Numbered from the stretch's first letter, positions 10,095 to 21,508 are shown. The stretch is 64,000 bases of DNA from Conidiobolus incongruus B7586 (GCA_000697335.1 JNEM01009691.1:1-64000); one strand, 5' to 3'. The notes: a model not told the origin generated them from the sequence alone. Made by a program: numbers and translations.

Positions 10095-11002
10095 GTTAAG
10101 TACAAAATGGAAACTAAAATAATTCGAAAAGTTTAGAGATTTAAAGTAATATTATTAAATGAACCGAACGCTTACAATAACACTAATCGATTGCGAAAGT
10201 GAGTTTGAAACCAGTCCATTGACCCATAAATTTATATTGGTGTGATTGGCTCAATTTCATTTTATTCATAATTTTTGGACATTGATTAGAATCTGAATAT
10301 AACGAACAAAAACAATTTTGTAATTTTGCGTCAGCAATCAACTTGAACTGATTAAATTTTTATATATCTAATTAAAATAAATTTCATATTTAAAGCTCCT
10401 TAACATATATTCTTTAATGAATACGTTGAATGATATACTACGGATCAATGTTTAAAATTATAATATAATATATCAGAATATCCATCAAATTCGAAATAAA
10501 AGCATTTTACAATACATAAAAATACATATATGTATTTAATTATCAAAGTATTACAAATTTTATAAAACCATACATCAAACTGTAATTATAAAATTGGTTG
10601 CATTTCAAAATACTGCAAACTTTTATTATATACCAATATGCTTAAAATAATTAATGAAAGTGCACTTTTAAATAATTTAATAGTTTCTTAATAATCACAA
10701 TGAAATAATACAAGATTTGAATTCTTATTATATCACATTATTCTTATTACGTCTGCGAAATTAATCCAAACTAAATATATTACTAATTTATTTCAAACTA
10801 ATTTACAGATAGTATTCAATCACAACACTTGTTATCATAACGAACATTAGATCATGATACTTTATTAACCAATAATTGTGATCAAATAATTAAAAATGAT
10901 ATACTAGTGTTTCGAGCATATGTGACATCCTAAGAAAGTGGCAACAAGTATATTATATAACTGGTCAATTTAATATAATTTGACTAAATTTACAATCAGA
11001 AA

Positions 11003-11044
<42 letters not shown>

Positions 11045-13041
11045 GTACATATTATACATATTCAGTGACAATTTTAAATAAAATTGAAAACTCAATAATA
11101 TTGTCAATTATATAGCTTTTTAATTTGGAAGATGATTATTATATATTTTTGATCTATTTATTATTTAATATTTAATAATATTGATAATTTAATATAAATT
11201 CATTCAATTATTCGAATTATCTTTAATTGAATTTAAATAGGAAATGATTATCTATACACATTAAATTATATATTTCAAATTTTTGTTTTTGAAGGTTATT
11301 AATTTGTAGAATGTCACATATTTTGGTGTGAAACTGATAATGCAAAATTTAGCACATCTTTTTATTATCCAATTATTATTCAATAATTAACTTGGAATTC
11401 ATTATTCAATTGATTCACTACTTAAAAAAATATAAATCAACTCAAAAATCTTGATAAACATTTGGAGAAAAAATAATAAAATGTCAATACGTATATATAT
11501 ATTATAACAGTATAACAAGGTATTAAAAATTTTTCACATATTATTTTAATTGAAAATTTTATCATATTTGATTTAATTTCCTTTAGTTTTATTTAACAAA
11601 GCTATACACTTTGTTCCATATATAATTCATATTTTCAATTATATATTGAGTAATATAAAAATAATAATTAATTTTTGTTTATTTAGTTTTATCAACCCAT
11701 TATAATTTAATAAACGACAATTATTGATCAGATATACTAATTTATATTGATTTTGGTTTGAAAATTTAAATGGTGATTAATAATATAAATATATAAAGTT
11801 TAAAGATTAAATTAAAAAGCTTCAATTTATATAACTTGAATTTTCTTTAAAAAATCTTTAAAGTAGGTATTGATCAAAAATTCAACAAAAGATCTTTTTT
11901 CAATATGTATAAATTTAGTTTAGAAGATATATTTATCAACTCTTAAAAATAAATAATATTTGTACCAAAACCAATTAATAAAAATATCATCAAATCTTGA
12001 TCTAAATAATATTCCTATTAATGTTTAGTATTAAGTCTACACTACTATTGTTCAAGGAAATTATTATGTCAAGTATAATTATTATGTATTAAAGGATTTT
12101 AAATTTGTAGGTTATAATGGAGAATTGAATAAAATTATGTATCTTTGAAAAATCAAATATCAAATCATAATTCAGATTGTAAATCCTCTATTCGACATAA
12201 GCTGTTGAACACAATATGGGATTGATTTAGATATAGCTAGAGTATCTGATTTGAATATATATACTCCTTTAAATTAAAATCAACAGAATATATTGATATT
12301 ATGGTTGTTCAATATATTAAACTAATAATCAATAATCTGATAATAATCATTTGCCAAATATTACTCTTATTCATTTTCGAAATAGTAAACCATTAATATA
12401 TTATTATCAAGATTCATATGATTGATTCTAAATAAGGTATTCCCTTTTTTGAACTCCAACAAATTATCAAAAAAGGTTAATTTTTTGATTTTATTAGCTT
12501 TAATATATAATATACAATTATACAATTATTAACTTCAATATCTATAATTGAAATATTTATTTTTATAAGTAATATAAATCTGCTTTCAAACTCTAAACTG
12601 ATATATTTAGTTATCTTGAAAATATTAATAAATGGGAATATCTCATTTAAAAATACTAATATATAAAAATAACAGTTAAATTTAAAGATATAGCAATATT
12701 AATTTTTGAGAATTAGTAACAGAACAGTTAATTGTAAATACTAGTATTTAAAAGAAGATTTAATAAAAAATGAGCTATGTTTATAATATAGTTATATCTC
12801 TCTTATTATTATATAACTTTCAAATTACATCATATGACGATTGAATATATAATAACATAATCAATTTAAATTTATAATGTTGTTAATTTCAACAAAGGAT
12901 TTTAACTTAATTGTTTAAAATTGTAAATTTAATAGATTATCAAAGTGCAAATCTAATCAAATATAAAATTAATTTAAATAGGATGTAATGAACTTAATTT
13001 CAATATTTTTTAATCTATAGTTTTAATATAATATTATTATA
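10095..13041. other. Long AT-rich gene-free stretch
   Basis: Very AT-rich, with a TA microsatellite at about 11006-11042. A lone ATCCCATA copy on the minus strand (12215-12222) has no gene downstream that I can see. Two short, opposite stretches sharing ATGTCACATAT (about 10920 and 11313) are too weak to call an element. No coding signal. Confidence 0.55.
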
Positions 13042-13326
13042 ATGAAATTCAGTTATTTAGTAATTTTTCAATTGGGTATTATTTTAAGCCGACCTTTACC
13101 TCAAGGACCTGAAGAAATAATAGATAACATTGATATTCCAGAGATGGGAGAGCTATTCACAGTAGGAGGTCAGAATAATAACCAACGTATTGGTTATGTA
13201 GGCCCATCCTACAATAATATCAATGCATTGAAATCTGATACCGATAGTAATTATTCTAAGGTTGGTGTGGACGATGACAGGAAATCCATAGCCGAATCTT
13301 TGTTAAAATTGGCTAGTCAAAGTTAA
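13042..13326 (+). CDS. Small secreted protein, paralogue of the next gene
   Basis: Intronless, 94 aa. A signal peptide is evident (MKFSYLVIFQLGIILS, then RPLPQG). The mature part is short, acidic and Asn/Ser/Asp-rich with no Cys pairs. Its end (NNINALKSDTDSNYSKVGVDDDRKSIAESL) lines up with the end of the neighbouring 85-aa protein (NNLNVQKSDSS...RHRESLNTL), so the two look like tandem duplicates. Function unknown. Secretion and clustering with another secreted protein and a secreted protease suggest an extracellular role, but this is inference. Confidence 0.7.
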   Translation: MKFSYLVIFQLGIILSRPLPQGPEEIIDNIDIPEMGELFTVGGQNNNQRIGYVGPSYNNINALKSDTDSNYSKVGVDDDRKSIAESLLKLASQS

Positions 13327-14061
13327 ATATTAATTGCATATTATTTCATTCATTGCATTTCATTAATAAAATATTCATTACATAAATAGTATTTTGAATT
13401 TGGTATCAAAGCTATAGTATATATTTTGAACTTTGAATTATATATTGTTTTAAATATACAGTCAAACTTTTTTATTGATTAGATTATAAATCTACTAATT
13501 AATTAATATAATTATTTGACAAGTTAAAAGATAATCTCACTAATATAGCCTAATTAATTTATATGTCCTCAATCAAAATAAGCTTTAAAAGATTAATCAT
13601 ATTGGTCATAATATATCAATGAATTGGTATTTATTGAATCAATATAGTTAATTTAATCAGTCTTTTCATGTATTATATCAGGAATTGATTAGAGATAGTA
13701 TTTGAGTAAGAATAAAACAAGCGGTGTATAATATAATATTAGGTCAGTTGAAATCTCTTGTAATTCAGATCAATTATCAAAATTTAGTTATATTTTAATA
13801 TATAGAGTTGATGCCTTGAATATAATTATTGAGATTGTACAGTAAATCTGTTAATCTGAATATTTACTAAATTCCGGTAAATTTGTCAATAATGAACAAA
13901 AATAAAATTTCATCAGATTGACTGGAATAAATAATACTATAAACAAAATGAAAATCATTTAAGTTTAACTGATTCATTATATAAACTGTCAGTATAGTTT
14001 ATAGCTTACTAACAATTCATTCATCGATTCATTCATATATTCATTCATTTAACACATTATC
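13327..14061. other. Intergenic region between the two small secreted-protein genes
   Basis: AT-rich. Near the 3' end it carries a TATA box (13978-13985) and a run of imperfect CATTCATT repeats (about 14018-14052) that forms the leader of the next gene. Confidence 0.55.
13978..13985 (+). promoter_or_regulatory. TATA box (TATATAAA) for the 85-aa secreted protein
   Basis: The box begins 84 nt before the start codon at 14062, a normal spacing for a TATA-driven gene with a ~50-nt leader. Confidence 0.45.
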
Positions 14062-14319
14062 ATGCAATTCAACATCATCATTGCCATTATTAACTTGAGT
14101 GCTCCTTTCGCTTTACCCCAGTACATGGTCAAGAGAAGTCCTGAATCCACTGCGGTTGGTTTGTTGAATTCCCATCAAGGAATTGGTGAAGGTTCTGCAT
14201 CGGGAGGAGGTGTCAACAATTTAAACGTCCAGAAATCCGATTCATCGACTGAGGTCGTTAGACACCGCGAAAGTCTTAACACTTTACAAAATGCTGGGGC
14301 TGTTGCAGCTACCCTATAA
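14062..14319 (+). CDS. Small secreted protein with possible Kex2 site
   Basis: Intronless, 85 aa. The signal peptide reads MQFNIIIAIINLSAPFALP; a dibasic KR soon after (VKRSPES) could be a Kex2 processing site. The mature part is Gly/Ser/Asn-rich (GEGSASGGGVNNLN), then QKSDSSTEVVRHRESLNTL, which resembles the end of the 94-aa protein 0.7 kb upstream. No Cys and no known domain. Function unknown. Confidence 0.7.
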   Translation: MQFNIIIAIINLSAPFALPQYMVKRSPESTAVGLLNSHQGIGEGSASGGGVNNLNVQKSDSSTEVVRHRESLNTLQNAGAVAATL

Positions 14320-14355
14320 TGAACATTATTATCTCAAATTAATAAATTACATCAT

Positions 14356-14371
14356 TTTTATCCCAATTAAA
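14356..14371 (+). promoter_or_regulatory. 16-base motif shared upstream of two secreted-protein genes
   Basis: TTTTATCCCAATTAAA occurs here, 195 nt before the 546-aa secreted-protein gene, and again at 17532-17547, 82 nt before the subtilase. It shares the ATCCCA core with the housekeeping element. Confidence 0.35.
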
Positions 14372-14566
14372 TTTAGTTAAATTAGAATTGGAAAAGCTGT
14401 TTGATATGTAATTTAATTTTTTCAAACAATTTCATTTAATTAATTTTAATTTATTCTAAGTTTCAAAACTTGGATCCAAATAATCCATTGATCAATATAT
14501 ATTTATTGCCCTTCCTCAGTTTTATTCATATTTTGGCTTGGATAGAGTAGTATCATCGTTTGAAAG

Positions 14567-16207
14567 ATGAAGTTTTCATCTATCGTGGCACTACAAATTG
14601 TTGGTTTTTGTGCCATACCAGCGATTGAGCCTGATGCTTCCGAAATGACCAAAGCCGAATTAATAGCTCATCCTGAAACGGGCCAGTCATCTGCCAATGC
14701 ACCAGAAAATCTTCCGATGGCTGCTGAAATGCAACATGATGAGATCAAACCTCGAAATGCTGATGGGAGCGCTCAATCAGATGAGTTTATAGATGTTTCA
14801 GAACTCTCTGCTCCCAGTCCTCAAGCTGTCATATCTTCAGGTTCGAATATATCCCCAACCTCAACTCCTTCTAATCCCAACGAAGCTAAAACTACACTGA
14901 TCCCCAATTCGAGTAGCTATCAACTTACCAAATGGGATAATACAGCTACACCCACAGCTGCTTCCGTTAACTCCAGTCCAACGGGAATGATGGATGTTTC
15001 ACAATTTTCAGCAACAAATACTCAGACCAACAAAGATGGAGGGATGTGGAATGAGCCCACTTCAACTGCAATGAATACAGATATATGGAAATCTACATCA
15101 ACATCTAATACGAGTAATTATCAAAAAACTAATTGGAATGCGCCCACATCAATATCACCAGCTATAGGCAATCCTGAATCTAATAATGTGTGTAATAGAA
15201 TAGCAATGGGAGATACTATTCCTAGTTCTGAAATGGTTCAATGTATTCCAGCAAGTTCAACGACACCGACAAATGCAGAAATCAAACCAGAATCCACTGA
15301 AACCATAAGTCAACCATCAAGTGATTTATCTGCAAGTGGACACGAGGTCACTGCCAATGGGCCATTGATTACAGAAATGTCCAAGATTGTGTCAGGTCCA
15401 GAAGATGAGTTCATTGAGAAAGCTGAAATCAAAATGGCACCGTCTCTTAAGATAGTATCCTTATCTCAAATTGAACCATTTTATCAGCGACAAATCTTAT
15501 TCCCTAGATCTTTATTACCCTACGATCTAGGGATTAAAGAAGCATTTAAAAACAAAGATTTTATACCTACTAATTCTATTCCTCCCAAATCTTTGACACG
15601 TACAAAAATATTCGATTTAACCAAAGATTTGGAACAAAAACATCAAAAATTTTCCGATATGATCCTTGAAGATGATTTAAAACCAATTAAAATTGCTCAA
15701 TCTCCGTTTCAATTGACTAAGGGAACCGATGCATCTAGTATGAATTTTGATGCCCCAGCGCCGTATATACTATCATTTTCACCATCTTTAAGCTATGATA
15801 TACAGCCTTTCCTCCGTCAACAAGTTAAAAATTCTGGACTCCATATGAGCGTTGTGCGTCGTAGGGAATTTAGCTCAGGTATAGATAGTCCAAGAGCAGC
15901 TATAGGCGCAAGATCTAAAGTGAACCAACAGAATTCAGATATGAAGTTAACTGCTGCAGGAATCCCGAAGCCGCATTTCATTAGAGAGTTTGAAGAGAGC
16001 TCAGAACATACATTTGATTCATCTAAGCAAAAATACAATATCTTAGAATCCAGCAATAACCTTATTATGAACTACGATGGACCATATAAATTCAATTATG
16101 ATTTGAATTTCCATCAAACTGACCCCATGATAGAAATATGGAATCCTTTACAAGCATTGGAACTTCCTTTAGCTACTCCTATTAACTTCAATGAAGAAGA
16201 GGATTAG
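14567..16207 (+). CDS. Large Ser/Thr/Asn-rich secreted protein (unidentified)
   Basis: Intronless, 546 aa. The N terminus MKFSSIVALQIVGFCAIPA is a signal peptide and resembles those of the two small secreted proteins upstream. Residues ~40-260 are Ser/Thr/Asn/Pro-rich with loose repeats: SSYQLTKWDNTATPT and SNYQKTNWNAPTS, plus DVSELSA and DVSQFSA. The C-terminal half is less repetitive, with blocks such as IEPFYQRQILFPRSLLPYDLG and FNYDLNFHQTDPMIEIW. There is no GPI-type hydrophobic tail and no enzyme motif. It is probably a secreted or wall-associated protein; the function is not known. Confidence 0.75.
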   Translation: MKFSSIVALQIVGFCAIPAIEPDASEMTKAELIAHPETGQSSANAPENLPMAAEMQHDEIKPRNADGSAQSDEFIDVSELSAPSPQAVISSGSNISPTSTPSNPNEAKTTLIPNSSSYQLTKWDNTATPTAASVNSSPTGMMDVSQFSATNTQTNKDGGMWNEPTSTAMNTDIWKSTSTSNTSNYQKTNWNAPTSISPAIGNPESNNVCNRIAMGDTIPSSEMVQCIPASSTTPTNAEIKPESTETISQPSSDLSASGHEVTANGPLITEMSKIVSGPEDEFIEKAEIKMAPSLKIVSLSQIEPFYQRQILFPRSLLPYDLGIKEAFKNKDFIPTNSIPPKSLTRTKIFDLTKDLEQKHQKFSDMILEDDLKPIKIAQSPFQLTKGTDASSMNFDAPAPYILSFSPSLSYDIQPFLRQQVKNSGLHMSVVRRREFSSGIDSPRAAIGARSKVNQQNSDMKLTAAGIPKPHFIREFEESSEHTFDSSKQKYNILESSNNLIMNYDGPYKFNYDLNFHQTDPMIEIWNPLQALELPLATPINFNEEED

Positions 16208-17482
16208 ATCATAATAAGTAAAACAAATTTCAATTAATAGAGTTATAAAAACCATAGAATCAATAAATAAAATCATATCTAACATTCATTTTAAGAATTT
16301 CTATATTTAATATTTATAAAATTGATTAATCTTGCATTAAAATAGTATTTGTTATTTATTAAAATTTGTTTAATTATTAAAATTAAACATACATATAAAT
16401 TAATTTTAATTAATACTTTACTAAAATAAAATAATTTTTAATCATAATATTATATCTATGAAATCATTAATAACTTTATTAATATAGTTCAAATTCAAAT
16501 ATTTATTTTTAATTATTAAAATATTCACATTATTAATCTTGAATAGTAATTTTTATAATAAAAAATTTTACTAAATTTATTAATCTGAGAATTTGATCAA
16601 AAAAAATTTTTTTTATATTGTAATATGATATAATTTTTAAAATATCAAAAAAAATTATATATTATTATAATTTTCATTTTAGTTTTAATATTAAATATAA
16701 TTCATTATTATATATAGATATAAAATTTTTTATTTTAATATTTTTATATATGATTAAAATAATATATATTCTATGAGATTATATTTTAATAAGTAATAGT
16801 TTATGAACTAAAATTTTTAAGAAAAGTCAAATATAAAGAAATATATATATATATATTAAATTATTTCTCACTATTAAATAATTATTTATTTAGAAATGAA
16901 TAATTAAATCTCGTATATTTCAATTAATCGTTATTCAAAATTCGTACAAATTAACCAATATTAATATAGTATAATTATTTTAATTTGAAATAGTTGAATA
17001 ATACAAAAAATATACTGGAGTAATATTGAGTAGTCTATAATATTAATTTATGATTAAAATAAACTATTATATTTAATTCCTAAAATACTAAATTTCAATA
17101 TATTGATCAGTTATTGAAATATTATTTAGTTTGATAATTAAATTTGATATTATTACCAAATTTTATTCAAAATTATTGATTAATTTAAAATTCATAATAT
17201 TACTAAATTTGGTATATTTTAGACAATGAATAGAAATACTATTTAAAATGTTGAAATAAATTATAGCTTGATGATTTATGAAAATTCTTCTTTGTCTAAT
17301 TGAAGTAAAAAAATGGAGAATAAAGACTAAAATATTTAGTACTATTGAGTTAAACAATGTTGATTTAGATCAACTGAATGGATGAAAAGTCCACAAACTT
17401 AACAGATTGCAATTTAGTAAAGTGTGGGGGACATTCCGAATTCATCTATAATCGGCATTGGAGGAGATGGGAGAAAACTCTT

Positions 17483-17490
17483 TATAAATG
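17483..17490 (+). promoter_or_regulatory. TATA box (TATAAATG) for the subtilase
   Basis: Lies about 140 nt before the subtilase start codon, within the less AT-rich promoter segment. Confidence 0.4.
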
Positions 17491-17531
17491 AAGATAATGT
17501 AATAAGATAATAAAAAATTCCCTCTCTGTAT

Positions 17532-17547
17532 TTTATCCCAATTAAAA
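17532..17547 (+). promoter_or_regulatory. Second copy of the 16-base motif; contains ATCCCAAT
   Basis: Identical over 16 bases to 14356-14371. It lies 82 nt before the subtilase start and contains the ATCCCA core of the housekeeping upstream element. Confidence 0.35.
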
Positions 17548-17629
17548 TTGTTAGGATTATTAATATCATTACTCTTTTAATTGGTATTCCACTTTGATTC
17601 TATTGATTCTATTGATATATTAATTAGTT

Positions 17630-19177
17630 ATGTATTTAAAAACTTTATTTATTCAACTTCTACTTAGCCTGGTGTGTTCTGAAACTCATGTGGATAGTTA
17701 TAATGATATAGTTTTACCACAAGTGCGCTCTGACTGCCAGAGTAAAAAATGGGTTGATATACTGGTGCAATTAACACCGCCCACATATCCAAAGATCCCA
17801 TCAAATGTGGATTGGGCTCAAATGGACCATGAGCGCTGGTTTAGTCACAATGTTTTGCCCAAAATCATCAAGCACTGTGACAAGGACAGGAGGCCCGTCG
17901 TGGATAAACTCGAGCAATTCAGACGCATGGGTAAGGTCCATCGAGTCCAGCCCTACTACATCACCAATACTCTCGCAGTTCGATGTACGCCGGATGTGGT
18001 TGAACACCTTGCAGGCATGGATAACGTCAATGAAATCTCTTCCAACAACTGGTTCCGCATCGATTCTTTGTCTAGTGGAGATGAATCTGAATCGAGCGCC
18101 GGAGATGCTGACTGGGCTGGAACTTCTCCTCACTGGAGTTTGGAGTATATTAATGCCGCCTCTATTTCACCGGATATTTATGAAAATGCAAGTCTGCTCA
18201 GATATGCGAATGCGGACACTGGAGTAGATTTTGACCATCCCGCTCTTATTGAAAATTACATAGGTAATAATAATGGTCACATCAATCATGACCATGCTTG
18301 GTATGATGCAAACAAAATCCAGAATGTGACAAAGCCAAATGAGATTTGCGGCATTAATTCTCAAGTACCATGTGGTGACGATGACCATGGAAGCCATACA
18401 ATGAGTACGGCAGTGGGTCGCATGGGACTAGGAGTTTCTCCAACCACTAAATGGATGGCTTGCAAGAACATGGACCAGAATATTGGATCTCCAGAAACTT
18501 ATCTAGGGTGTCTACAATTCTTTTTAGCTCCTCATAGGCGGGATGGTACTGATCCCAGACCTCATTTAAGACCTCATGTTGTGGGGAATTCGTATAGCTG
18601 TGGGCCTTCAGAAGGATGCTCACCAAATACATTCGGACATGCTTTACAAGCATTGAAAGCTGCAGGTATACTTATGGTCGGTTCTGCGGGAAATAATGGA
18701 AGAAAAGGTTGCTCAACAATAAGTGACCCACCCGCTATCGATCAAAATCTTATATCAGTTGCAGCATCTAAGTATATGAGTAACGAGCGTGCCCCTTTCT
18801 CATCAATGGGCCCAGTCATTAGTCGTTCTTTTGCAATTGATATCACGGCGCCAGGAGCTAATATCACAGGAGCTGCCAAGGAAGGAAAATACAAGGTACT
18901 GCAAGGGACAAGTATGGCTGCACCCCATGTAGCAGGTGCTTCCTTGCTCATCATTGCTGCGTGCCCTCATCTATATCGTCACGTCGATGGAATTCGTGAT
19001 GTACTTCATCAAACAGCCACACCAATTTATCCTACAATGGGCTGTGGCAATGATGATGCAAATACACGGCCGAATAATGAATTTGGATATGGAATGCTGA
19101 ATGTTCAAAAGGCTATTGAAGCTTGTAGATCTCAGCCTGGATATCGACCAGGAATGCGACTGAATCCGACACTATAG
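17630..19177 (+). CDS. Secreted S8 subtilisin-like serine protease (bacillopeptidase F type)
   Basis: Intronless, 515 aa. A signal peptide (MYLKTLFIQLLLSLVCS) is followed by a ~120-residue propeptide-like region and the S8 domain. The catalytic triad is intact: Asp196 in NADTGVDFDHP, His253 in DDDHGSHTMST and Ser428 in GTSMAAPHVAG. The oxyanion Asn is Asn355 in GSAGNNG. The insert with APHRRDGTDPRPHLRPHVVGNSYSC, followed by GPSEGC, is typical of bacillopeptidase F/Vpr-like subtilases rather than proteinase K. Six or more Cys in the mature enzyme suggest disulfides. Such enzymes degrade extracellular protein and are often expanded in insect-associated fungi. The gene is TATA-driven and ends the run of four secreted-protein genes on this strand. 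It looks whole. Confidence 0.93.
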   Translation: MYLKTLFIQLLLSLVCSETHVDSYNDIVLPQVRSDCQSKKWVDILVQLTPPTYPKIPSNVDWAQMDHERWFSHNVLPKIIKHCDKDRRPVVDKLEQFRRMGKVHRVQPYYITNTLAVRCTPDVVEHLAGMDNVNEISSNNWFRIDSLSSGDESESSAGDADWAGTSPHWSLEYINAASISPDIYENASLLRYANADTGVDFDHPALIENYIGNNNGHINHDHAWYDANKIQNVTKPNEICGINSQVPCGDDDHGSHTMSTAVGRMGLGVSPTTKWMACKNMDQNIGSPETYLGCLQFFLAPHRRDGTDPRPHLRPHVVGNSYSCGPSEGCSPNTFGHALQALKAAGILMVGSAGNNGRKGCSTISDPPAIDQNLISVAASKYMSNERAPFSSMGPVISRSFAIDITAPGANITGAAKEGKYKVLQGTSMAAPHVAGASLLIIAACPHLYRHVDGIRDVLHQTATPIYPTMGCGNDDANTRPNNEFGYGMLNVQKAIEACRSQPGYRPGMRLNPTL

Positions 19178-20230
19178 TTCATATATAACATTATTATCAA
19201 ATAATTCATCCTTTTAAAAAAGATAATAATTGATCATTAATAATTTTACTAATCTTGAGCTTTCATAATGTCAAACGTTTTTGTAATCAATAATAAAGTT
19301 TTAATATTGATTAAAATTATCTTTCGTTATGGTGATCTTTGTGATCTTTGATTATTCATAAGTTTTATAAACAAAAATAAAATTATTATGTTTGGCTAAT
19401 ATTGATACTTTATGTTATATACATTATACAAATATAATTATAAAATTTGTTTAATGATTCACTATTAGCAGGTATTATTAATTTAATCAATTAATTGCTA
19501 ATAAACAATCAGAGAAATATATCAGATTTTTATTTTTGCTTGAGAAAAGATAATTTTTATTAAGATTTTGTTAATTGTTCAATATATCAATATTCCAAAT
19601 ATTTCTTGGCTCGCAGTTCAAATAGGATTTATAGTGCTGATCATCACAATCTCGAATTCCTAATTAATACGCGATTCATATTGCGAGCATATATCTCATT
19701 TTATACCTCCTTTTAAATATAAAAGCTCATCGTAATTAATAAAGAGTAATTTCATAGTCAAATTGATATGTGAAAGTATGGTTTAAAAACATAGGTCAAT
19801 TATTTACTATTAATAAATATATTTAACTTTTGGTTCAAAAATAAAGCTTTAACTGAACTTACAAAAGCAGCAATCACTAAAAAATTTTCTATTAATATAA
19901 AAGGTCAAATTTCAAATCTGCAAATTACCTTGATAACTCCATTCTTATTAATAAAATTGATCAAATTGAGTGTATGAAAAGATATAATTTCAAATCAAAA
20001 GTTAATAAATATCCTTGAAATCATTTTGATCTATTAATTAAAATGATTATATTATCAAACTTTATGCTTGATTTTTAAACTGTTTAAATACATCAATATA
20101 TCTTTTAATGATATAGATATTGACCTGTTAAAATAGCTGTTGATGCTTTTATTTCTTTATTACATGATTTAAATTTCAAGATTGATTAGAATAATATTCT
20201 AATTCTAAACATATAGATTAAGTATTATTA
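19178..20230. other. AT-rich intergenic DNA
   Basis: No gene seen between the subtilase 3' end and the Tc1-like element. A polyadenylation-like AATAAA occurs shortly after the subtilase stop, near 19291. Confidence 0.5.
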
Positions 20231-20252
20231 GTATAGAAATTAAGAAATGGCA
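20231..20252 (+). repeat. Left terminal inverted repeat
   Basis: 22 bases, 21 identical to the complement of the right end. Confidence 0.8.
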
Positions 20253-21486
20253 AATTTTTTAATTTCTGATCATTAACATATTATACATTTTGAAAGATTT
20301 TTTATATAAAAAATATATATGTAAATAAATAATTTCAAACTATATATATATTTAATTCTAATTATTTTTTTATTTAAATATTTTGATTTTAAAATTTATA
20401 GTTAAATTTAATTATATTTAAACTAAATATTGTTTATTAAAAGGCTTATATTTTTATATCTTTAAAACTTAATTATAAACCTTTTAATATCATTTAAGAC
20501 TTGTAAATAGCTTATGAAGATGATATTTTATTTAAAACTACTATATATTGTTAAATTTGTGATTTTAAAACTAAAAAGGATATTATTTAAAATTTATTAA
20601 AATCTAAAAGATTAATTTTAATTATCATTGTTTTATTTAATAATAGAATAAGTAAATATATTAATAAATATCTTTTATTTTAAATAAAGAATTATTAAAG
20701 CAATATAATATTAATTATACAAGTATATTATATATATTTAAGCTTAAATTTAAATTAATTAATAAAAATATAAAATAAATATCTTATAATTTAACAAAAA
20801 CTTAAAATAATTAGAGTAGCTATAATTAAACTAAACTTATTAAAATATAACTAAAAACAAAGGTTTTTATAATAAATACTTATAATTAATAAATTTTAAA
20901 TTTTTTTATATAATCTTTTATTTAAAAATAAAACAAGATATTAAATTAAATTAATTCTTGTTATAAATTTTAATAAATAAACACTTTAAATATAAGTAAA
21001 TATTAAATATTATAATATATTATAATGGTATATAGTTTTTTTATTTAATACCTCAAGCAAAATTAATATATAATAAATTATATATTATTTTTTTAAATAA
21101 AATAATTTTTAAATAGTATTCTTAATATAAATTAAAGATACTTATTATTTTACATGATAATTATAAATTATATAAAGTTAAAGCTGTAAAAAATTTTTTA
21201 TATAAAAAACTAGAAAGAATTACTATATTTAGTATATTTATTTAATTATAATGTATATAATTATAATTGTTTTAAATAATTAAAAAATTAACTTACAAGA
21301 AAAAAAATTCCTACAAAAAAATTAAATTAGTTTGTAAAATATTAAATTTTAGTCTTGGATAAAAAAAACTATTTTTTAAGTATTAGAAGCTTACTAAAAG
21401 TATAGAAAAGAGTTATTGATAATAAAAGAGAGTATTAATTTTATATTATTTATTAATTTATTTGTTTAATTTTAATTTTAAAATTG

Positions 21487-21508
21487 TGCCATTTCTTAAT
21501 TTCTACAC
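21487..21508 (-). repeat. Right terminal inverted repeat
   Basis: Complement of the left end with one mismatch; TA follows directly. Confidence 0.8.

Larger units (their letters stand above)
16208..17629. other. AT-rich intergenic DNA upstream of the subtilase
   Basis: Mostly A/T low complexity. The last ~250 bases are less AT-rich and carry the subtilase promoter signals (TATA box at 17483, ATCCCAAT at 17536). A 64-codon open frame on the minus strand has no coding features. Confidence 0.55.
20231..21508 (+). mobile_element. Decayed Tc1/mariner DNA transposon, 1278 bp
   Basis: The ends are 22-bp terminal inverted repeats, GTATAGAAATTAAGAAATGGCA at 20231-20252 and its complement at 21487-21508, with one mismatch. 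Each end is flanked by TA, the Tc1/mariner target duplication. The length of 1.28 kb fits a complete Tc1 copy. The interior is even more AT-rich than the surroundings. On the plus strand near 21153 one frame reads HDNYKLYKVKAVKNFLYKKLERI, matching the Tc1 catalytic block around the second Asp (QDNA..H.A...FL). About 20 codons later is a run that can only be read as a heavily mutated SPDLNPIE block. The many stops and the C-to-T bias suggest long decay or a RIP-like process. No open reading frame survives. Confidence 0.75.

Noticed and set aside
10910-11330. Inverted similarity (GTGACAT and ATGTCACATAT) suggesting a 400-bp element
   Set aside because: The match covers about 13 bases with mismatches beyond; no target duplication seen.
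12215-12222. Isolated ATCCCATA copy on the minus strand
   Set aside because: As evidence for a hidden gene: downstream frames close within ten codons, so it is counted as background.
17805-18227. 140-codon plus-strand open frame inside the subtilase
   Set aside because: Shadow of the subtilase frame, which has an intact catalytic triad.
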